This document shows, piece after piece, positions 26,821 through 36,367 of a stretch of DNA of 64,000 nucleotides. The notes beneath the pieces were generated by a model. It ran no database searches and was not told where the DNA came from. It worked only from the letters and a program-made list of their open reading frames with translations. Position 1 is the stretch's first letter. Each line of letters starts with the position of its first letter. A program made the position numbers and the translations under genes. This DNA is from Lentzea alba (lineage in GTDB: Bacteria > Actinomycetota > Actinomycetes > Mycobacteriales > Pseudonocardiaceae): contig NZ_JAAMPJ010000015.1 of NCBI RefSeq assembly GCF_011067745.1, positions 278,281 to 342,280 of the forward strand. The letters run 5' to 3'.

Positions 26821-27167
26821 CGCCCACCTGTCGGCCACTAGTTCTTTCCTGCTCGTCAAGCTGGACTCGTTTACCAGGGTGGAGGAGTGGATCTTGAGAA
26901 GCCGTGCAACGACCGTGAGACCCCTTGGTCGGTAGTCAAGTGCGCCGAACTGTGGTCAATGCACCTGTTTTCGCAGGTCAGCGGCTCGTGAACCCGTATC
27001 TGGGGGTTAAGTGGTCGCGCGCTGTCTGAATCCTGAACTCCGGCGCGCGGATCAGCCGACTGCTTCCTCATGGACTGATCCGATTGGGCGATCGCTGGGT
27101 GGTAGGCGTCATAGGGCAGGCAGATGGGTTGTCTCAGGGGCGTCAGTCGGTGCGTGGGAGAGGCGTC
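26821..27167. other. Intergenic region upstream of recombinase copy 2
   Basis: No gene seen. The upstream block shared by recombinase copies 1 and 3 (ending GAGGGAGCTGACTGTG) is absent here, so this copy has a different 5' junction. Confidence 0.5.
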
Positions 27168-28634
27168 ATGGCCGTTGTCGTGGGGGATGGCTTCCTGGCG
27201 AGGTTGTCGGCGTGCCGTGTGAAGCCAGAGCAGCTGCCGGCTGCTTTTGATGGGGTGAGGTTTGCTTTCTACGGCCGGATGTCGACGAGCACGTTCCAGG
27301 ACGCTCAGACGTCGCGGGCGTGGCAGCGGGCGGTGGCGGAGGAGTTGATTGATGGCATTGGCTCGGTCGTCGCGGAGTTCTTCGATGTGGGTGTGTCGCG
27401 CCGGTGGTCGTGGCAGGACCGATCGGAAGCTGCGGCTTTGCTCGCCGCTGCCGCAGACCCAGATCGTGACTTCGATGCGGTCGTCGTAGGCGAGTACGAG
27501 CGGGCGTTCCACGGTGATCAGTTCCGTGAGGTCGTATCAGGACTGAACGCGCTGGGTGTTGCGGTGTGGTTGCCGGAGGCGGGTGGTCCGGTGGAACTGG
27601 GTAGTCCGGTGCATGAGGCGTTGATGGTGTTGTTGGGTGCGCAGGCGCAGCGTGAGGTGGCGAGGGCGCGGCAGCGGGTGTTGGCGGCGATGCGGTCTCA
27701 GACGCGGTTGCAGGGTCGGTTTCTGGGTGGCCGTCCGCCGTATGGGTACCGGCTTGTTGATGGTGGTCGGCATCCGAATCCTGTGCATGGGCGGTGGGGT
27801 CGTCGGGTGCGGGTGTTGGCGCCGGATCCGGTGACGGCGCCGTGGGTGCGGTGGATGTTCGCCGAGCGTGCTCGCGGTCGGACGGTGGCGTCGTTGGCGC
27901 GGGAGCTCAACGAGCGTGGCGTGGTGTGTCCGTCGGGGGCCGACCCCGAGCGAAACACGCACAGGTCGGGGGAGCGGTGGATCGTCCGGACAGTGGCGAT
28001 GATCCTGGAGAACCCGCGCTACACCGGCCGACAGGTATGGAACCGAAGCAGCACGACCGGCCACGGATCGGGAGGTCGTGCAGGTGGCCGCGGCTCGGGA
28101 GCGTTGCGGTACAACCCGATCAGCGAGTGGGAGGTGTCTGAGCGGATCGCGCATGAGCCACTCGTCGATGACGAGACGTTCGTCGCGGTACAGGGGATGC
28201 GCGTGGCGAAGCGTGCCAAGGACGGGGAGGTCCGGCGCTATCTGCTCGCCGGGCTCGTGGTGTGTGGGCTGTGTGGCCGGCGGATGGATGGGCACTGGGT
28301 TCATGGGCGAGCGGGCTATCGGTGCCGGCATGGCTTCACCAGCGTCAAGCGACGTTCCGACGGCGCACCGCGGAACCTCTACGTCCGAGAAGACCACCTG
28401 CTCGAGGCACTGCCACATCTACTCGTGCGGACCGCCGGACCTGTGCAAGAAGGGGTGGGCAAGGAGCTGGTCGATCAAGTCCGCGAGCAACGCCTGCAGA
28501 TTCACTACAACGACCGGCGTCTTGAAATTCGACCCGCACCACTAACAATGAAAACTGTGGAACCTGCTCGTCGTTCAGTTCAGCCAACGCTCGAGTTGGA
28601 GTGGTGTGCCGACGAGAAAGTGGCTGAAATATGA
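27168..28634 (+). CDS. Large serine recombinase, copy 2
   Basis: 488 aa from the ATG at 27168, which has GGGAGAGG upstream; the frame extends left without a ribosome site. Catalytic FYGRMSTS (Ser39), the recombinase domain and the zinc ribbon are as in copy 1, but the first 30 residues differ. A block of roughly 410 bp (about 27438-27850) appears identical to copy 3 although the flanks have diverged. Gene conversion between copies is likely. Confidence 0.92.
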   Translation: MAVVVGDGFLARLSACRVKPEQLPAAFDGVRFAFYGRMSTSTFQDAQTSRAWQRAVAEELIDGIGSVVAEFFDVGVSRRWSWQDRSEAAALLAAAADPDRDFDAVVVGEYERAFHGDQFREVVSGLNALGVAVWLPEAGGPVELGSPVHEALMVLLGAQAQREVARARQRVLAAMRSQTRLQGRFLGGRPPYGYRLVDGGRHPNPVHGRWGRRVRVLAPDPVTAPWVRWMFAERARGRTVASLARELNERGVVCPSGADPERNTHRSGERWIVRTVAMILENPRYTGRQVWNRSSTTGHGSGGRAGGRGSGALRYNPISEWEVSERIAHEPLVDDETFVAVQGMRVAKRAKDGEVRRYLLAGLVVCGLCGRRMDGHWVHGRAGYRCRHGFTSVKRRSDGAPRNLYVREDHLLEALPHLLVRTAGPVQEGVGKELVDQVREQRLQIHYNDRRLEIRPAPLTMKTVEPARRSVQPTLELEWCADEKVAEI

Positions 28635-28635
28635 A

Positions 28636-28671
28636 TTACCCCACGGGATTCCGATGAATCCCGTGGGGTAA
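28636..28671 (+). repeat. Recombinase 3' hairpin, copy 2
   Basis: Same 16-bp perfect stem as copy 1 with a different loop (CGAT), placed one base after the stop. The change confined to the loop suggests the stem itself is under selection or recently spread. Confidence 0.75.
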
Positions 28672-28799
28672 GAGAATGTCCGAGACTTGAGTTCCCATAC
28701 GTAGCAAGCTTGCGCAGTTCGTGTGTTCATGCGCTATTGGATAGCTCGAAATCAGTATAGAGGGCCAGTCGACACTAATCAATCTTTCGGGCTGATCTG

Positions 28800-29083
28800 T
28801 ATCGACTGGAGCAAGAACTTTCGCGGCGACCTCTTCGACCGCCCGCTTATCTGGAATCAGGCCCATCTGCGCTAGGCGCTGGGTGAGTACGAGCGGTACT
28901 GCAGCGAGCACCGAGTCCGCCGATCGCTCGCCGACGCGGCACCCCTGCGGGGCCGGCCTCAGCCTGGCGAACCCGCTCAGATCGAACGCCGCATCATAGA
29001 CCGACATGATCTTCTCGACTGAGTCATCCACGAGTATCGCCATTGGCCTTGACCAGCGTGGACGTAGTTTCGGCACGCACAAC
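28800..29083 (+). pseudogene. 3' remnant of integrase-core IS, second copy
   Basis: Reads RGDLFDRPLIWNQAHLR, a stop, ALGEYERYCSEHRVRRSLAD, then GRPQPGEPAQIERRIIDRHD, a stop, VIHEYRH. It ends with the IS right end at 29051-29083. It is homologous to 11235-11517, and the segment between hairpin and remnant is also shared, so recombinase plus IS scar were duplicated together. Confidence 0.75.
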
Positions 29084-29148
29084 GGTGTCGGCGGGCATGT
29101 AACGGTTGAGCATGATGTTGAGCCGCCCGTGGCCGTGATCCAACCGGC

Positions 29149-29434
29149 CTAGACCTTCTGCGAGATTTGTCCTCGGTGCGCTTGTCCAGAGCCTTGACGG
29201 CTGACTCCAGGAGCCAGAACCGCCACAGCGCGGAGGCCCGGTCGTCGACGCCGGCGGGGACGATCAGGGCACGGCGTCGATGCGCTTGCCGGTCTGGCCG
29301 CGTTCGGGCTTGTCGGGGCGGATGAGGTCGGGTTCGCCAGCGGGGCGGCGGACCTCGACTTTGCCGAAGCAGTACTCGGCCACGGGGCTCCCGTGGTGCG
29401 ACAAGGCACGTGACTTGATCAGCGCCATGAGCAT
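29149..29434 (-). pseudogene. Frameshifted third gene of the HEPN operon
   Basis: From overlapping ATGs at 29434/29428 the frame reads MALIKSRALSHHGSPVAEYC and continues for about 55 codons to TGA at 29264. A one-base shift restores a plausible continuation (LIVPAGVDDRASALWRFWLL, ESAVKALDKRTEDK). Family not recognised. It starts inside the end of the 92-aa gene, so the three genes form one operon. Confidence 0.45.
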
Positions 29435-29697
29435 CCTCGGTCCGGCAAGCGGAATGAGCGTCCGACGAGCACGAGTCCCCTGCACCGCATCCTGCCAGCT
29501 CCAGAGAACGAGGCCTGCAAGCCTTCGTAGCCTCGCAGGCGAAGCCCCCGGTCGGATCGCGTCCAGCGCGCGACGTTCAACGGGGTCGTTGCGAAGCCCG
29601 GCGCGTCGATGCGGTTGGAGGTGACCGTGTCGTCCGTGAACTCGATCGTGACTGTGCCGGCTTGCGCGAGGCGCATGGCTGTCGGCAGGGCGCTCAC
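29419..29697 (-). CDS. Small hypothetical protein coupled to HEPN gene
   Basis: 92 aa from a GTG overlapping the preceding TGA (GTGA). It contains AGTVTIEFTDDTVTSNRIDA and a basic C-terminus rich in Arg. Family not recognised. Tight coupling to the TIGR02391-like gene suggests a partner, possibly an antidote. Confidence 0.6.
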   Translation of the reverse strand: MSALPTAMRLAQAGTVTIEFTDDTVTSNRIDAPGFATTPLNVARWTRSDRGLRLRGYEGLQASFSGAGRMRCRGLVLVGRSFRLPDRGCSWR

Positions 29698-30455
29698 GGT
29701 GCCTTTGCGATCGTCGCTCGTTGGACGAGATTGGCCACGTGACTGAGCACCGCGAGCATTTCCAATGCTTCGTGCGGGGCGGGGTCCGGCCACCCCGGAT
29801 GAGACACGAGGTTCCGCACCGCCATGAACGAGCCGCGGACGAGTGCGACGGCGCCCTCGTGTGCAGATCGCCAGGTCATCGAGGTGGAGTCGACGTCCGG
29901 GAACCGCAAGCGTGGAGAACCTGCTGTCGGGTCGGTGGTGGAGAACAGTCCGGAGAGCTTCTCGCCTGAGACGCCAGGGCCCGCGATGGCCTGGAGCAGT
30001 CCTTCGAGGGCGGTCGCCGCAGTTTGCACCGCGGCTCGGTGGTGGCCACCGTCCCATAGGGCTGCCGCAGCGCCCCAGATGGTCGGATTGAGCTCAGCCG
30101 CAGACAGCCGAGGACCGGTCGGGCCGACGATGGCGGCCAACTCCTCGCGTTGAGCGAGAATCGCGATCGCCTCGATGATCGCGAGACGAGCCCTTTGGAA
30201 GGAATGACCGAGGTAGGCCCCTTCCTCGTGCTCAACGATCTTGTTCGCGATGTCCGGCTCTCCCATCGCGAAGGTGACGTCCTGGGCCAGTCTCGCTCGC
30301 GCTCTGACCTTGTCGACAAGTTCGGACAACGGACCGGTCACGCCGTCATTCTCTTGGTGCCTTCCGTAGCCCCATCGCCGCTCGTACAGGTCGCCGTAGT
30401 CGTCAATGAGCTTCAGAACCTCACCCAACTTCTCGTGCGCGAGTTCGAGATCCAT
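29694..30455 (-). CDS. TIGR02391/HEPN-like protein
   Basis: 253 aa from the ATG at 30455; ATG 30467 is an alternative and no strong ribosome site decides. The C-terminal half has LWDGGHHRAAVQTAATALEG, HEGAVALVRGSFMAVRNLVSHP and LAVLSHVANLV, the layout of the TIGR02391 family found in defence loci. RNLVSH (R214-H219) fits the R-x4-H motif of HEPN ribonucleases. The N-terminal half is helical. It may be an RNase effector or toxin with the 92-aa partner. Confidence 0.65.
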   Translation of the reverse strand: MDLELAHEKLGEVLKLIDDYGDLYERRWGYGRHQENDGVTGPLSELVDKVRARARLAQDVTFAMGEPDIANKIVEHEEGAYLGHSFQRARLAIIEAIAILAQREELAAIVGPTGPRLSAAELNPTIWGAAAALWDGGHHRAAVQTAATALEGLLQAIAGPGVSGEKLSGLFSTTDPTAGSPRLRFPDVDSTSMTWRSAHEGAVALVRGSFMAVRNLVSHPGWPDPAPHEALEMLAVLSHVANLVQRATIAKAP

Positions 30456-31214
30456 GGCGCCGACCATAGCGGGCGAGCAAGTTCGGAGCAGACCATTTTG
30501 TCGTGGGCGGTGCGGTTTCCTGGCGGCTGGCATGGCCTGCAGTTACGCGGCAGCAGGCGAGTGGCGTCGGCCGCGAGTTTGGCGCGCCAGGGCTGGCCCG
30601 GTTTCTCGAGTGCGAGTCGATCGTTATGTAAGTCGCGGACGTCTCGCGCGGCCTGTTAGCCGGTTCTGCGCCGGGCAATGCCCACTGGGATGGCGGGCCG
30701 ACGTTCTGCTCGCCGCGTCGTCTGATCTGCGCTGTCACGATCATCGAGAACTCCCACTGACTTGCGCGCTGCGCCGACGCCGACGGAGAGAACGTGGTGG
30801 TGATCTTGCCAAGAACGCGGAGAGACGCGGTGGGGCGTTGCACACCACGGTCGAATTCTGCTGCATCTGCAAGGGGCTAAGCACCTGCGCTGACGTTGCG
30901 AACCGTGCGATCGATCGCAGCTCGCTGGCGTTTGAAAGAGCGACTCTTCGTTGGCCGTTGGAACCCTCAAACTCGAATCCCAGGCAACCAGGCCGCCTGC
31001 TGAGCGTGGTTCTCTCTCCGTGTTCGGCCTGGTCACGGCAGGCGATCGCGCAAATGTTCGACAAATATGGCGGTTCTGGACGTTGTATTCACCTGATGGG
31101 CGTAGATGCAGGGAAGTTTGGGTCTGATCGTTAACACTCGACTGGCGGAGCACGATCTGATGGAAACCAGGTAGAACGAGTGGGTGGGTATCGCAGCGCG
31201 TTGGGGGTGGCTGG
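30456..31214. other. Long gap without a recognisable gene
   Basis: About 760 bp between the HEPN operon and the Lamassu-like operon. Short frames exist on both strands but none has both a ribosome site and natural protein composition. The promoters of the two divergent operons must lie here. Confidence 0.5.
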
Positions 31215-32525
31215 ATGTCGGACACCGAGGTGCCGTCCGCGCCGCCCTCACCAGACCGCGTCGCGCCGGCTGAAGACGCCGGGCCGGACACGCAGGTTCG
31301 TTACCGGTTCCAGTATCAGGTCGCTGCCGCGCATTGCCTGTCGTTGTCGGATGCGGGTGGCGTGCGGATTGTGTGTGAGTGGCACGCCGACTTTCTGATG
31401 GAGACCGAGGAAGGTGCTTGGGAGATCGTCTCGGTCAAGCACCTGGACGAGGGATCTTGGACGTTCGCGACGTTGTTCGACGACGGCGGGTTGGCCCGGC
31501 TCTTCGACACCTGGGTCGGATTGGGGCGTACGGCGCGTGCGCGGTTGTGCACGAACGCCGGCTTTTCCAGCAACAAGTCGCCGATCTCTGCGCGTTCGCT
31601 GGAGAAGCTCTGCGGTGACTTCGTCCAGCTCGACTTGGTCGTGTCGGACGAGCGAACCTCCAGTGCCGTCGCTTGGGCGATCATCAAGGCGGCGAGCAAG
31701 GGTAAGTACACGAACACTCCGGCAGCGAAGGTGCCGGCGGTGGAGAAATGGTTGAGTGCAGAGGGCTTGCCCGACGGGATGTTGGAGGCGGTCAAGGAGT
31801 TCCTTGCGGTGCTTAGGATTCAGAGCTTCCCGCCCAAGCGGTTCATCCGTGATCACGTGATCCGGACGTACGTGGAGCCTGTGCTCAAGGGCATGAAGCG
31901 GGACACCAGAACAGCGCCGGACTGCTACCACAACTTGCTGGGAGTCGTTTATGACGCCAGCAGCGACAACGATCACCAGCCTCTTGAACCGCTGCGACAT
32001 CTCCTCGAACCCGAGGCGATGAGCCTTCCGAACAAGATCGATGAACGGGTCAAACGGCGGACGATCACGCCGGAAGCCATCGAGGCGTGCATGCTCGCGG
32101 TTCGAGCAGAGACGCCTTCGGTGCTACCTGCGGGGCGTCGGCCTCCCCAGGCGCCAGGCGGCCGGACGTTAGAGGCGAAGCTGTTGGCCGCGGGCGTGGG
32201 GGAGGATGATCGGAAGTACGCCCAGCGCATGCGCAACCTGTGGCACGACTCGTGGCAACGGCTCAACACAGGGTTTCCTCAGGACTTCGAGCTCGAGTTC
32301 GAGCTGGAGGAGGATGTACTCCACGTTGTCCGCACCCTGAGGCTGGAGCTCAACGGTGAGTCTCATTTCGCCTCCCGGCTGATTGCAGGACTTCACGAGC
32401 GTGTGCGGGTCAAGAAGTTAACCGACGAACCGTCGCTCGCGTTGCACGACGCACATCTGCGTGGGCTCGCCTACGAGTTGAGCGACCAGTGCCTGTTCGA
32501 CTTCAAGGACTTGGGGGCGTCGTGA
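31215..32525 (+). CDS. Lamassu-like effector nuclease (DUF4297/Cap4-type)
   Basis: 436 aa. The N-terminal domain reads YRFQYQVAAAHCLSLSDAGG, CEWHADFLM and WEIVSVKHLDEGSWTFAT. This is the DUF4297/Cap4 PD-(D/E)xK-type pattern, with Asp59 and Lys75 as metal/catalytic candidates. The remainder is helical and may bind the partner proteins. In Lamassu/DdmABC systems the nuclease degrades DNA when the SMC-like complex recognises foreign DNA ends or plasmids. The stop overlaps the next gene (GTGA). The gene order nuclease, middle component, ATPase is as in DdmABC. Confidence 0.8.
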   Translation: MSDTEVPSAPPSPDRVAPAEDAGPDTQVRYRFQYQVAAAHCLSLSDAGGVRIVCEWHADFLMETEEGAWEIVSVKHLDEGSWTFATLFDDGGLARLFDTWVGLGRTARARLCTNAGFSSNKSPISARSLEKLCGDFVQLDLVVSDERTSSAVAWAIIKAASKGKYTNTPAAKVPAVEKWLSAEGLPDGMLEAVKEFLAVLRIQSFPPKRFIRDHVIRTYVEPVLKGMKRDTRTAPDCYHNLLGVVYDASSDNDHQPLEPLRHLLEPEAMSLPNKIDERVKRRTITPEAIEACMLAVRAETPSVLPAGRRPPQAPGGRTLEAKLLAAGVGEDDRKYAQRMRNLWHDSWQRLNTGFPQDFELEFELEEDVLHVVRTLRLELNGESHFASRLIAGLHERVRVKKLTDEPSLALHDAHLRGLAYELSDQCLFDFKDLGAS

Positions 32526-33082
32526 CGGCCGCCCGGTCATCGGAACGTGGACGGGCTGCTCGCCTGCAACGGCGTCTTCTGACCGAGTCCGACTATCACC
32601 AGGCGAGGATCTTGCTGTTGCTCGCAGGCTTCACCGAGGGAGAGGAGCAGTTCGTGGGCCTCACTCGCTTGGTGAAGCTGGACTTCCTGCTTCGCTACCC
32701 CGCTATGGCAACGCGGCTGTTCCCGGACGGCGCACAGTGGACGGAAGGTGCCGAGCCCGCGCGTGACGAACTGCTCGCGGTCGAAAGCCGCATGATCCGT
32801 TATCGCTACGGACCATGGGACGACCGCTACTACCCGATGCTCGGTGCGCTGGTTGGTCGCGGCATGCTGGTGTTCACCGGTGGGCGCAGCTTCGCTGTTC
32901 GGGTCACCGAGTTGGGAAGGAAGGTCGCGTCGCAGATCGCGGAACTTCCGGAGTGGCAACGTACTGCTGTGAGGATCCCAGTCTTGCGCGAACACCTGAA
33001 CCTCACCGGCGAGCAGCTAAAGAACATGATCTACGAGCACCTGGACGAGGTCGCGGCACTTCCGCAGGGGGCGGAGATCTGA
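32522..33082 (+). CDS. ABC-3C/Lamassu middle component
   Basis: 186 aa from the GTG at 32522. RLLTESDYHQARILLLLAGF is followed by LTRLVKLDFLLRYPAMATRL, the hallmark of the ABC-three-component middle component. RYGPWDDRYYPMLGALVGRG and a winged-helix-like end come next. It links ATPase and effector in such systems and corresponds to LmuC/DdmB. It overlaps the nuclease gene and ends 1 bp before the ATPase ATG. Confidence 0.8.
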   Translation: MTAARSSERGRAARLQRRLLTESDYHQARILLLLAGFTEGEEQFVGLTRLVKLDFLLRYPAMATRLFPDGAQWTEGAEPARDELLAVESRMIRYRYGPWDDRYYPMLGALVGRGMLVFTGGRSFAVRVTELGRKVASQIAELPEWQRTAVRIPVLREHLNLTGEQLKNMIYEHLDEVAALPQGAEI

Positions 33083-33083
33083 C

Positions 33084-35033
33084 ATGGCGACCAAACTTCG
33101 GTTGATCGCCCTGACGGTCACCACGGCCGACTCCGAGCGGACCTACCGGTTCGCTCACGACCTCACGGTCATCAGCGGCCCTGTCGCTACCGGCAAGTCG
33201 ACGCTGCTCATGCTGATCAAGTACGCGCTCGGGGGCAACGCGGTCCTGACGCCCGCTGTGGTGGAGCACGTTCGGTACGTCACGCTGGAGGTCGACTTCG
33301 GGGACGAGCCACAGCACCTGCGGCTGCGCCGCCACGTCCAGGGGGATCGCAGCCGAGTCCAGCTTTTGGAACATGGTTCGGACATCCCCGAGCAGCACTT
33401 GACGGTGCCGGCGCGTACCGGCGAGGAGACGGTCTCGCGACATCTCCTCGCAGCGCTCGGTATCGACGCGCATCGGGTCCCGAAGAGCCGCGGCAGGAGT
33501 GCCAAGGGCGAATTCACCACCGTAGGTTTCGGGGATGTGTTCGGCTACTGCTACTTGCAGGCCAAGACGATCGACAGCTCGGCTACCGGTCACCTCGACT
33601 CGGGGCGGGACTCCAAGCGCAAGACGGTGTTCGAGCTCCTCTTTGGGATGATCGATCCTGAGGTGTTCGACCTGCGTGAGCAGCGTGACAAGCTGACTTC
33701 CGCGATCTCCGAGCGAGATTCTCAGCTCAAGGCGATCCGGATCTTCGTCGAGGGCGAGAAGCAGAGCACCTTCGACGAGCTTCGGGCTTTGCGATGGGAC
33801 AAGCAGGAAGCCTTCCGCCATGCCGAACGGGCGCTGCAAGAGTTGCGGACCGACGTGGATGCTCTGGTTCGTCAGGATCGGGACGCGCGCAACGAGCTTC
33901 TGCAGACGCTGAGTCGGGCTTCCGCAACCAGAGAAGCGGTGGTATCAGCACATGAGGTTGTACGAGCGCGAGAAGCTGCTCTTGCACAATGCCGCCTGGA
34001 CCTCAAGCGCTCTGACAAAGCGACTGTGGCCACCAATCTGCTCGGGCCCTTCGAGTTCGTGACGTGCCCCCGTTGTCTTCAGGACGTCGCGCACCGAACC
34101 GTTCACAGTGGAGATTGTGCTCTTTGTCTGCAACCACAGCCGACAGCTGTCGCCGCGATCGACGACAGTTCTCGGGTGCGTCTGGCCACGCGCGTCGAGG
34201 AGATGGAACAGCTTCTGCGCGTCGAGCAGGAAGCGGTGCGAACAGCCGAACTTCGTGCCGCGGAGGCGGACCTGGCCGCCGCCACGGCACAACGCCACTA
34301 TGACGAACTCACCAGGGAGGCTGTGTCTCCTCGTGTGCAGGCGGTTGCCGCCGCCAGTGCCAATGTCGAAGGCCTGCGTCGAGAGCTGCTCGCCATCGAT
34401 CAGCGAATCGCCACCTGGAACCGCATGGAGCAGTTCGAGAAGGAGACGAACCGCCTCCGTGACCGGAAACGAGAGCTCACCACTGAGATCAAGCGCTGGG
34501 AGCAAGAACTCAAGGCACGTCGCTCCCGGTTGGATGAGATCTCCCGTCTCTTCGCTCTCGAAGTCGCCCACATCGGTGTGCGGGTCAACGGGACACCGAC
34601 GATCGACGACAAGACCTACCTGCCGATGATCGGCGGGACTAGCCTGGAGACTGTTCAAGCGAGCGGTGGTGGCAGTACAACGGCGATTAACGTCGCCTTC
34701 TCGTTGGCGCTGCTGAACTACGCGCTGCGGGAACCGAGCGTCCAGTTGCCGAACCTGCTCATCCTGGACTCGCCACGCAAGGGCATCGGCAGCGTTGAAC
34801 CAGAGGATGTCGAGCTCGGGCAGAACATTTACAAGCGGTTCAAGACGCTCGCCGACGCATTGGCGGGACGCGGCCAGCTCATCATCGCTGATAACAACGC
34901 AGAGCTTCGCGGTGAGCGTGACGTCGAGCTGATCGCGCTGACGCGCAAGGCTTCTGCGGTTCCGGGAATCGAGAACACGGGGGTCGGTACCCAGCTCAGG
35001 GTCGAGGAACACGAGGAGATCGACGAGGAGTGA
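33084..35033 (+). CDS. Lamassu/ABC-3C SMC-like ATPase
   Basis: 649 aa. Walker A is GPVATGKST (32-40). A coiled coil runs about 200-500, interrupted at its tip by CPRC (328-331) and CALC (345-348), a Rad50-like zinc knuckle. The signature region is ASGGGSTTAINVAFSLALL. Walker B is LLILDSP (D562), with Ser where many ABC ATPases have the catalytic Glu. It corresponds to LmuB/DdmC, which senses DNA structure and releases the nuclease. Confidence 0.85.
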   Translation: MATKLRLIALTVTTADSERTYRFAHDLTVISGPVATGKSTLLMLIKYALGGNAVLTPAVVEHVRYVTLEVDFGDEPQHLRLRRHVQGDRSRVQLLEHGSDIPEQHLTVPARTGEETVSRHLLAALGIDAHRVPKSRGRSAKGEFTTVGFGDVFGYCYLQAKTIDSSATGHLDSGRDSKRKTVFELLFGMIDPEVFDLREQRDKLTSAISERDSQLKAIRIFVEGEKQSTFDELRALRWDKQEAFRHAERALQELRTDVDALVRQDRDARNELLQTLSRASATREAVVSAHEVVRAREAALAQCRLDLKRSDKATVATNLLGPFEFVTCPRCLQDVAHRTVHSGDCALCLQPQPTAVAAIDDSSRVRLATRVEEMEQLLRVEQEAVRTAELRAAEADLAAATAQRHYDELTREAVSPRVQAVAAASANVEGLRRELLAIDQRIATWNRMEQFEKETNRLRDRKRELTTEIKRWEQELKARRSRLDEISRLFALEVAHIGVRVNGTPTIDDKTYLPMIGGTSLETVQASGGGSTTAINVAFSLALLNYALREPSVQLPNLLILDSPRKGIGSVEPEDVELGQNIYKRFKTLADALAGRGQLIIADNNAELRGERDVELIALTRKASAVPGIENTGVGTQLRVEEHEEIDEE

Positions 35034-35056
35034 GCCCTTCACTCGTCCTGTGGGGT

Positions 35057-36115
35057 TGTGCGTGCCGAAAAGTACGTCCGTGCAGGTCGCGGGTCTCGGC
35101 GCGTGGCTGGCGGTCGTCGGGCATGATCGCGCCCCGTGCTGGTCCGCTTCGCTTACCTTGCCGTCACCCACGCCTTCGCCGCGCTGCGGATACTGCCACT
35201 GACTGACCGCGAGAAGGACATCGAGATTCTCGCTCTTCGCCACCAACTCACCGTCTTGCAACGACAACTCGGCGACCGACGTCCACAACTCCGACCTAAG
35301 GACAGGGCGTTCCTCGCCGCGCTCCTGACGCCGCTGGCCCGCGCCACTCTGCGCCGACTCCGACTGTTGGTCAGCCCGGATACGGTGCTGCGATGGCATC
35401 GTGACCTTGTGAAGCGTCGCCACGCCCAGACGAGCCGGCGTCGAAGGCCTGGGCGGCCGCGGACCGTGGCATCGGTCCGTCGCCTTGTCCTCCGCCTGGC
35501 GGACGAAAACTCCTCGTGGGGCTATCGGCGCATCCACGGAGAACTCGCCCTCTTCGGTGTCACGATCGCTCCTTCGACCGTGTGGGAGATCCTCACAGCT
35601 GCCGGCGTCGATCCGGCGCCACACCGAGCGACAGTCACCTGGGCCGAGTTCCTGCGCTCTCAAGCCGAGGTGGTCCTGGCGATGGATTTCGTCGAGACCG
35701 TCACGCTGACCCGGCGCACGCCAGTACATCCTCGCCGCTGTCCACCATGCAGGTAGGCGCGTGCGCATTCTCGGTACAACCGCGCACCCGACACATGCCT
35801 GGGTGACGCAGGCCGTCCGGAATCTCCTGATGGACCTCGAGGACGCCGACAGCCTCGGGCGAGTCAGGTTTCTCATCCGTGATCGTGACGGTAAGTATCC
35901 CGCGCTGATCGACGGGATCCTCGGCGGCGCCGGGATCGCGACGATCCTGACCGGCGTCCGGGTGCCCCGCATGAACGCGATCATGGAACGCTGGGTCAAG
36001 ACGCTGCGCGGCGAGCTCCTGGACCGCACGCTGATCTGGAACGAGGCCCATCTCGGGCACGCGCTGAAAGTGTATGAGCATCACTACAACGAGCGTCGCA
36101 CTCACCGGCCCCTCG
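35057..36115 (+). mobile_element. Integrase-core IS, frameshifted and truncated at right end
   Basis: The left end starts TGTGCGTGCCGAAAAGTACG at 35057. The transposase starts at a GTG at 35136 (LAVTHAFAALRILPLTDREK, EILALRHQLTVLQRQL, ENSSWGYRRIHGEL, and DFVETVTL with the first catalytic Asp). The frame breaks near 35710-35730 and resumes as QYILAAVHHAGRRVRILGTT, then RDRDGKYP (second Asp) and MNAIMERWVKTLRGELLDRT (Glu). It stops abruptly after THRPLG near 36112, where unrelated sequence begins. The right terminal repeat is missing, so the element is dead. Confidence 0.8.
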
Positions 36116-36360
36116 GCTCCGCAGCACCCGGTCCAGCTGGCCCAGCGCATTGGCCCAGATCGGCCTGTGTTCGGCCGGCAGCATGTAGCCACGCAACCGC
36201 CGGTCGCGCGGGTTGTCTGGGTCGTACACCGGCCGGGCGACGAACAGCCGCTGTTCCCCGTCCGGTAGCGGCCCCACCCACAGCGACCGCGCGGCGATGT
36301 TGGTCCACACCGCAGCCGCCTGCTTGGCTAACTTGAGCAGTCGCAGCGTCGACCAAGGAG
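36112..36360 (-). pseudogene. Fragment of unknown gene cut by the IS end
   Basis: Reads LLKLAKQAAAVWTNIAARSL, WVGPLPDGEQRLFVARPVYD, RRLRGYMLPAEHRPIWANAL. It is clearly protein-like but lacks both ends; its distal side is joined to the truncated IS. Family not recognised. Confidence 0.4.
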
Positions 36361-36367
36361 GGGTTGC

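Noticed and set aside
30406-31134. 242-codon plus-strand frame in the HEPN-Lamassu gap
   Set aside because: Starts inside the HEPN gene on the other strand, Arg/Ser-rich, no ribosome site and no domain.
33945-36029. 694-codon open frame on the minus strand
   Set aside because: Antisense to the SMC-like ATPase and the broken IS; spans two unrelated loci and has unnatural composition.
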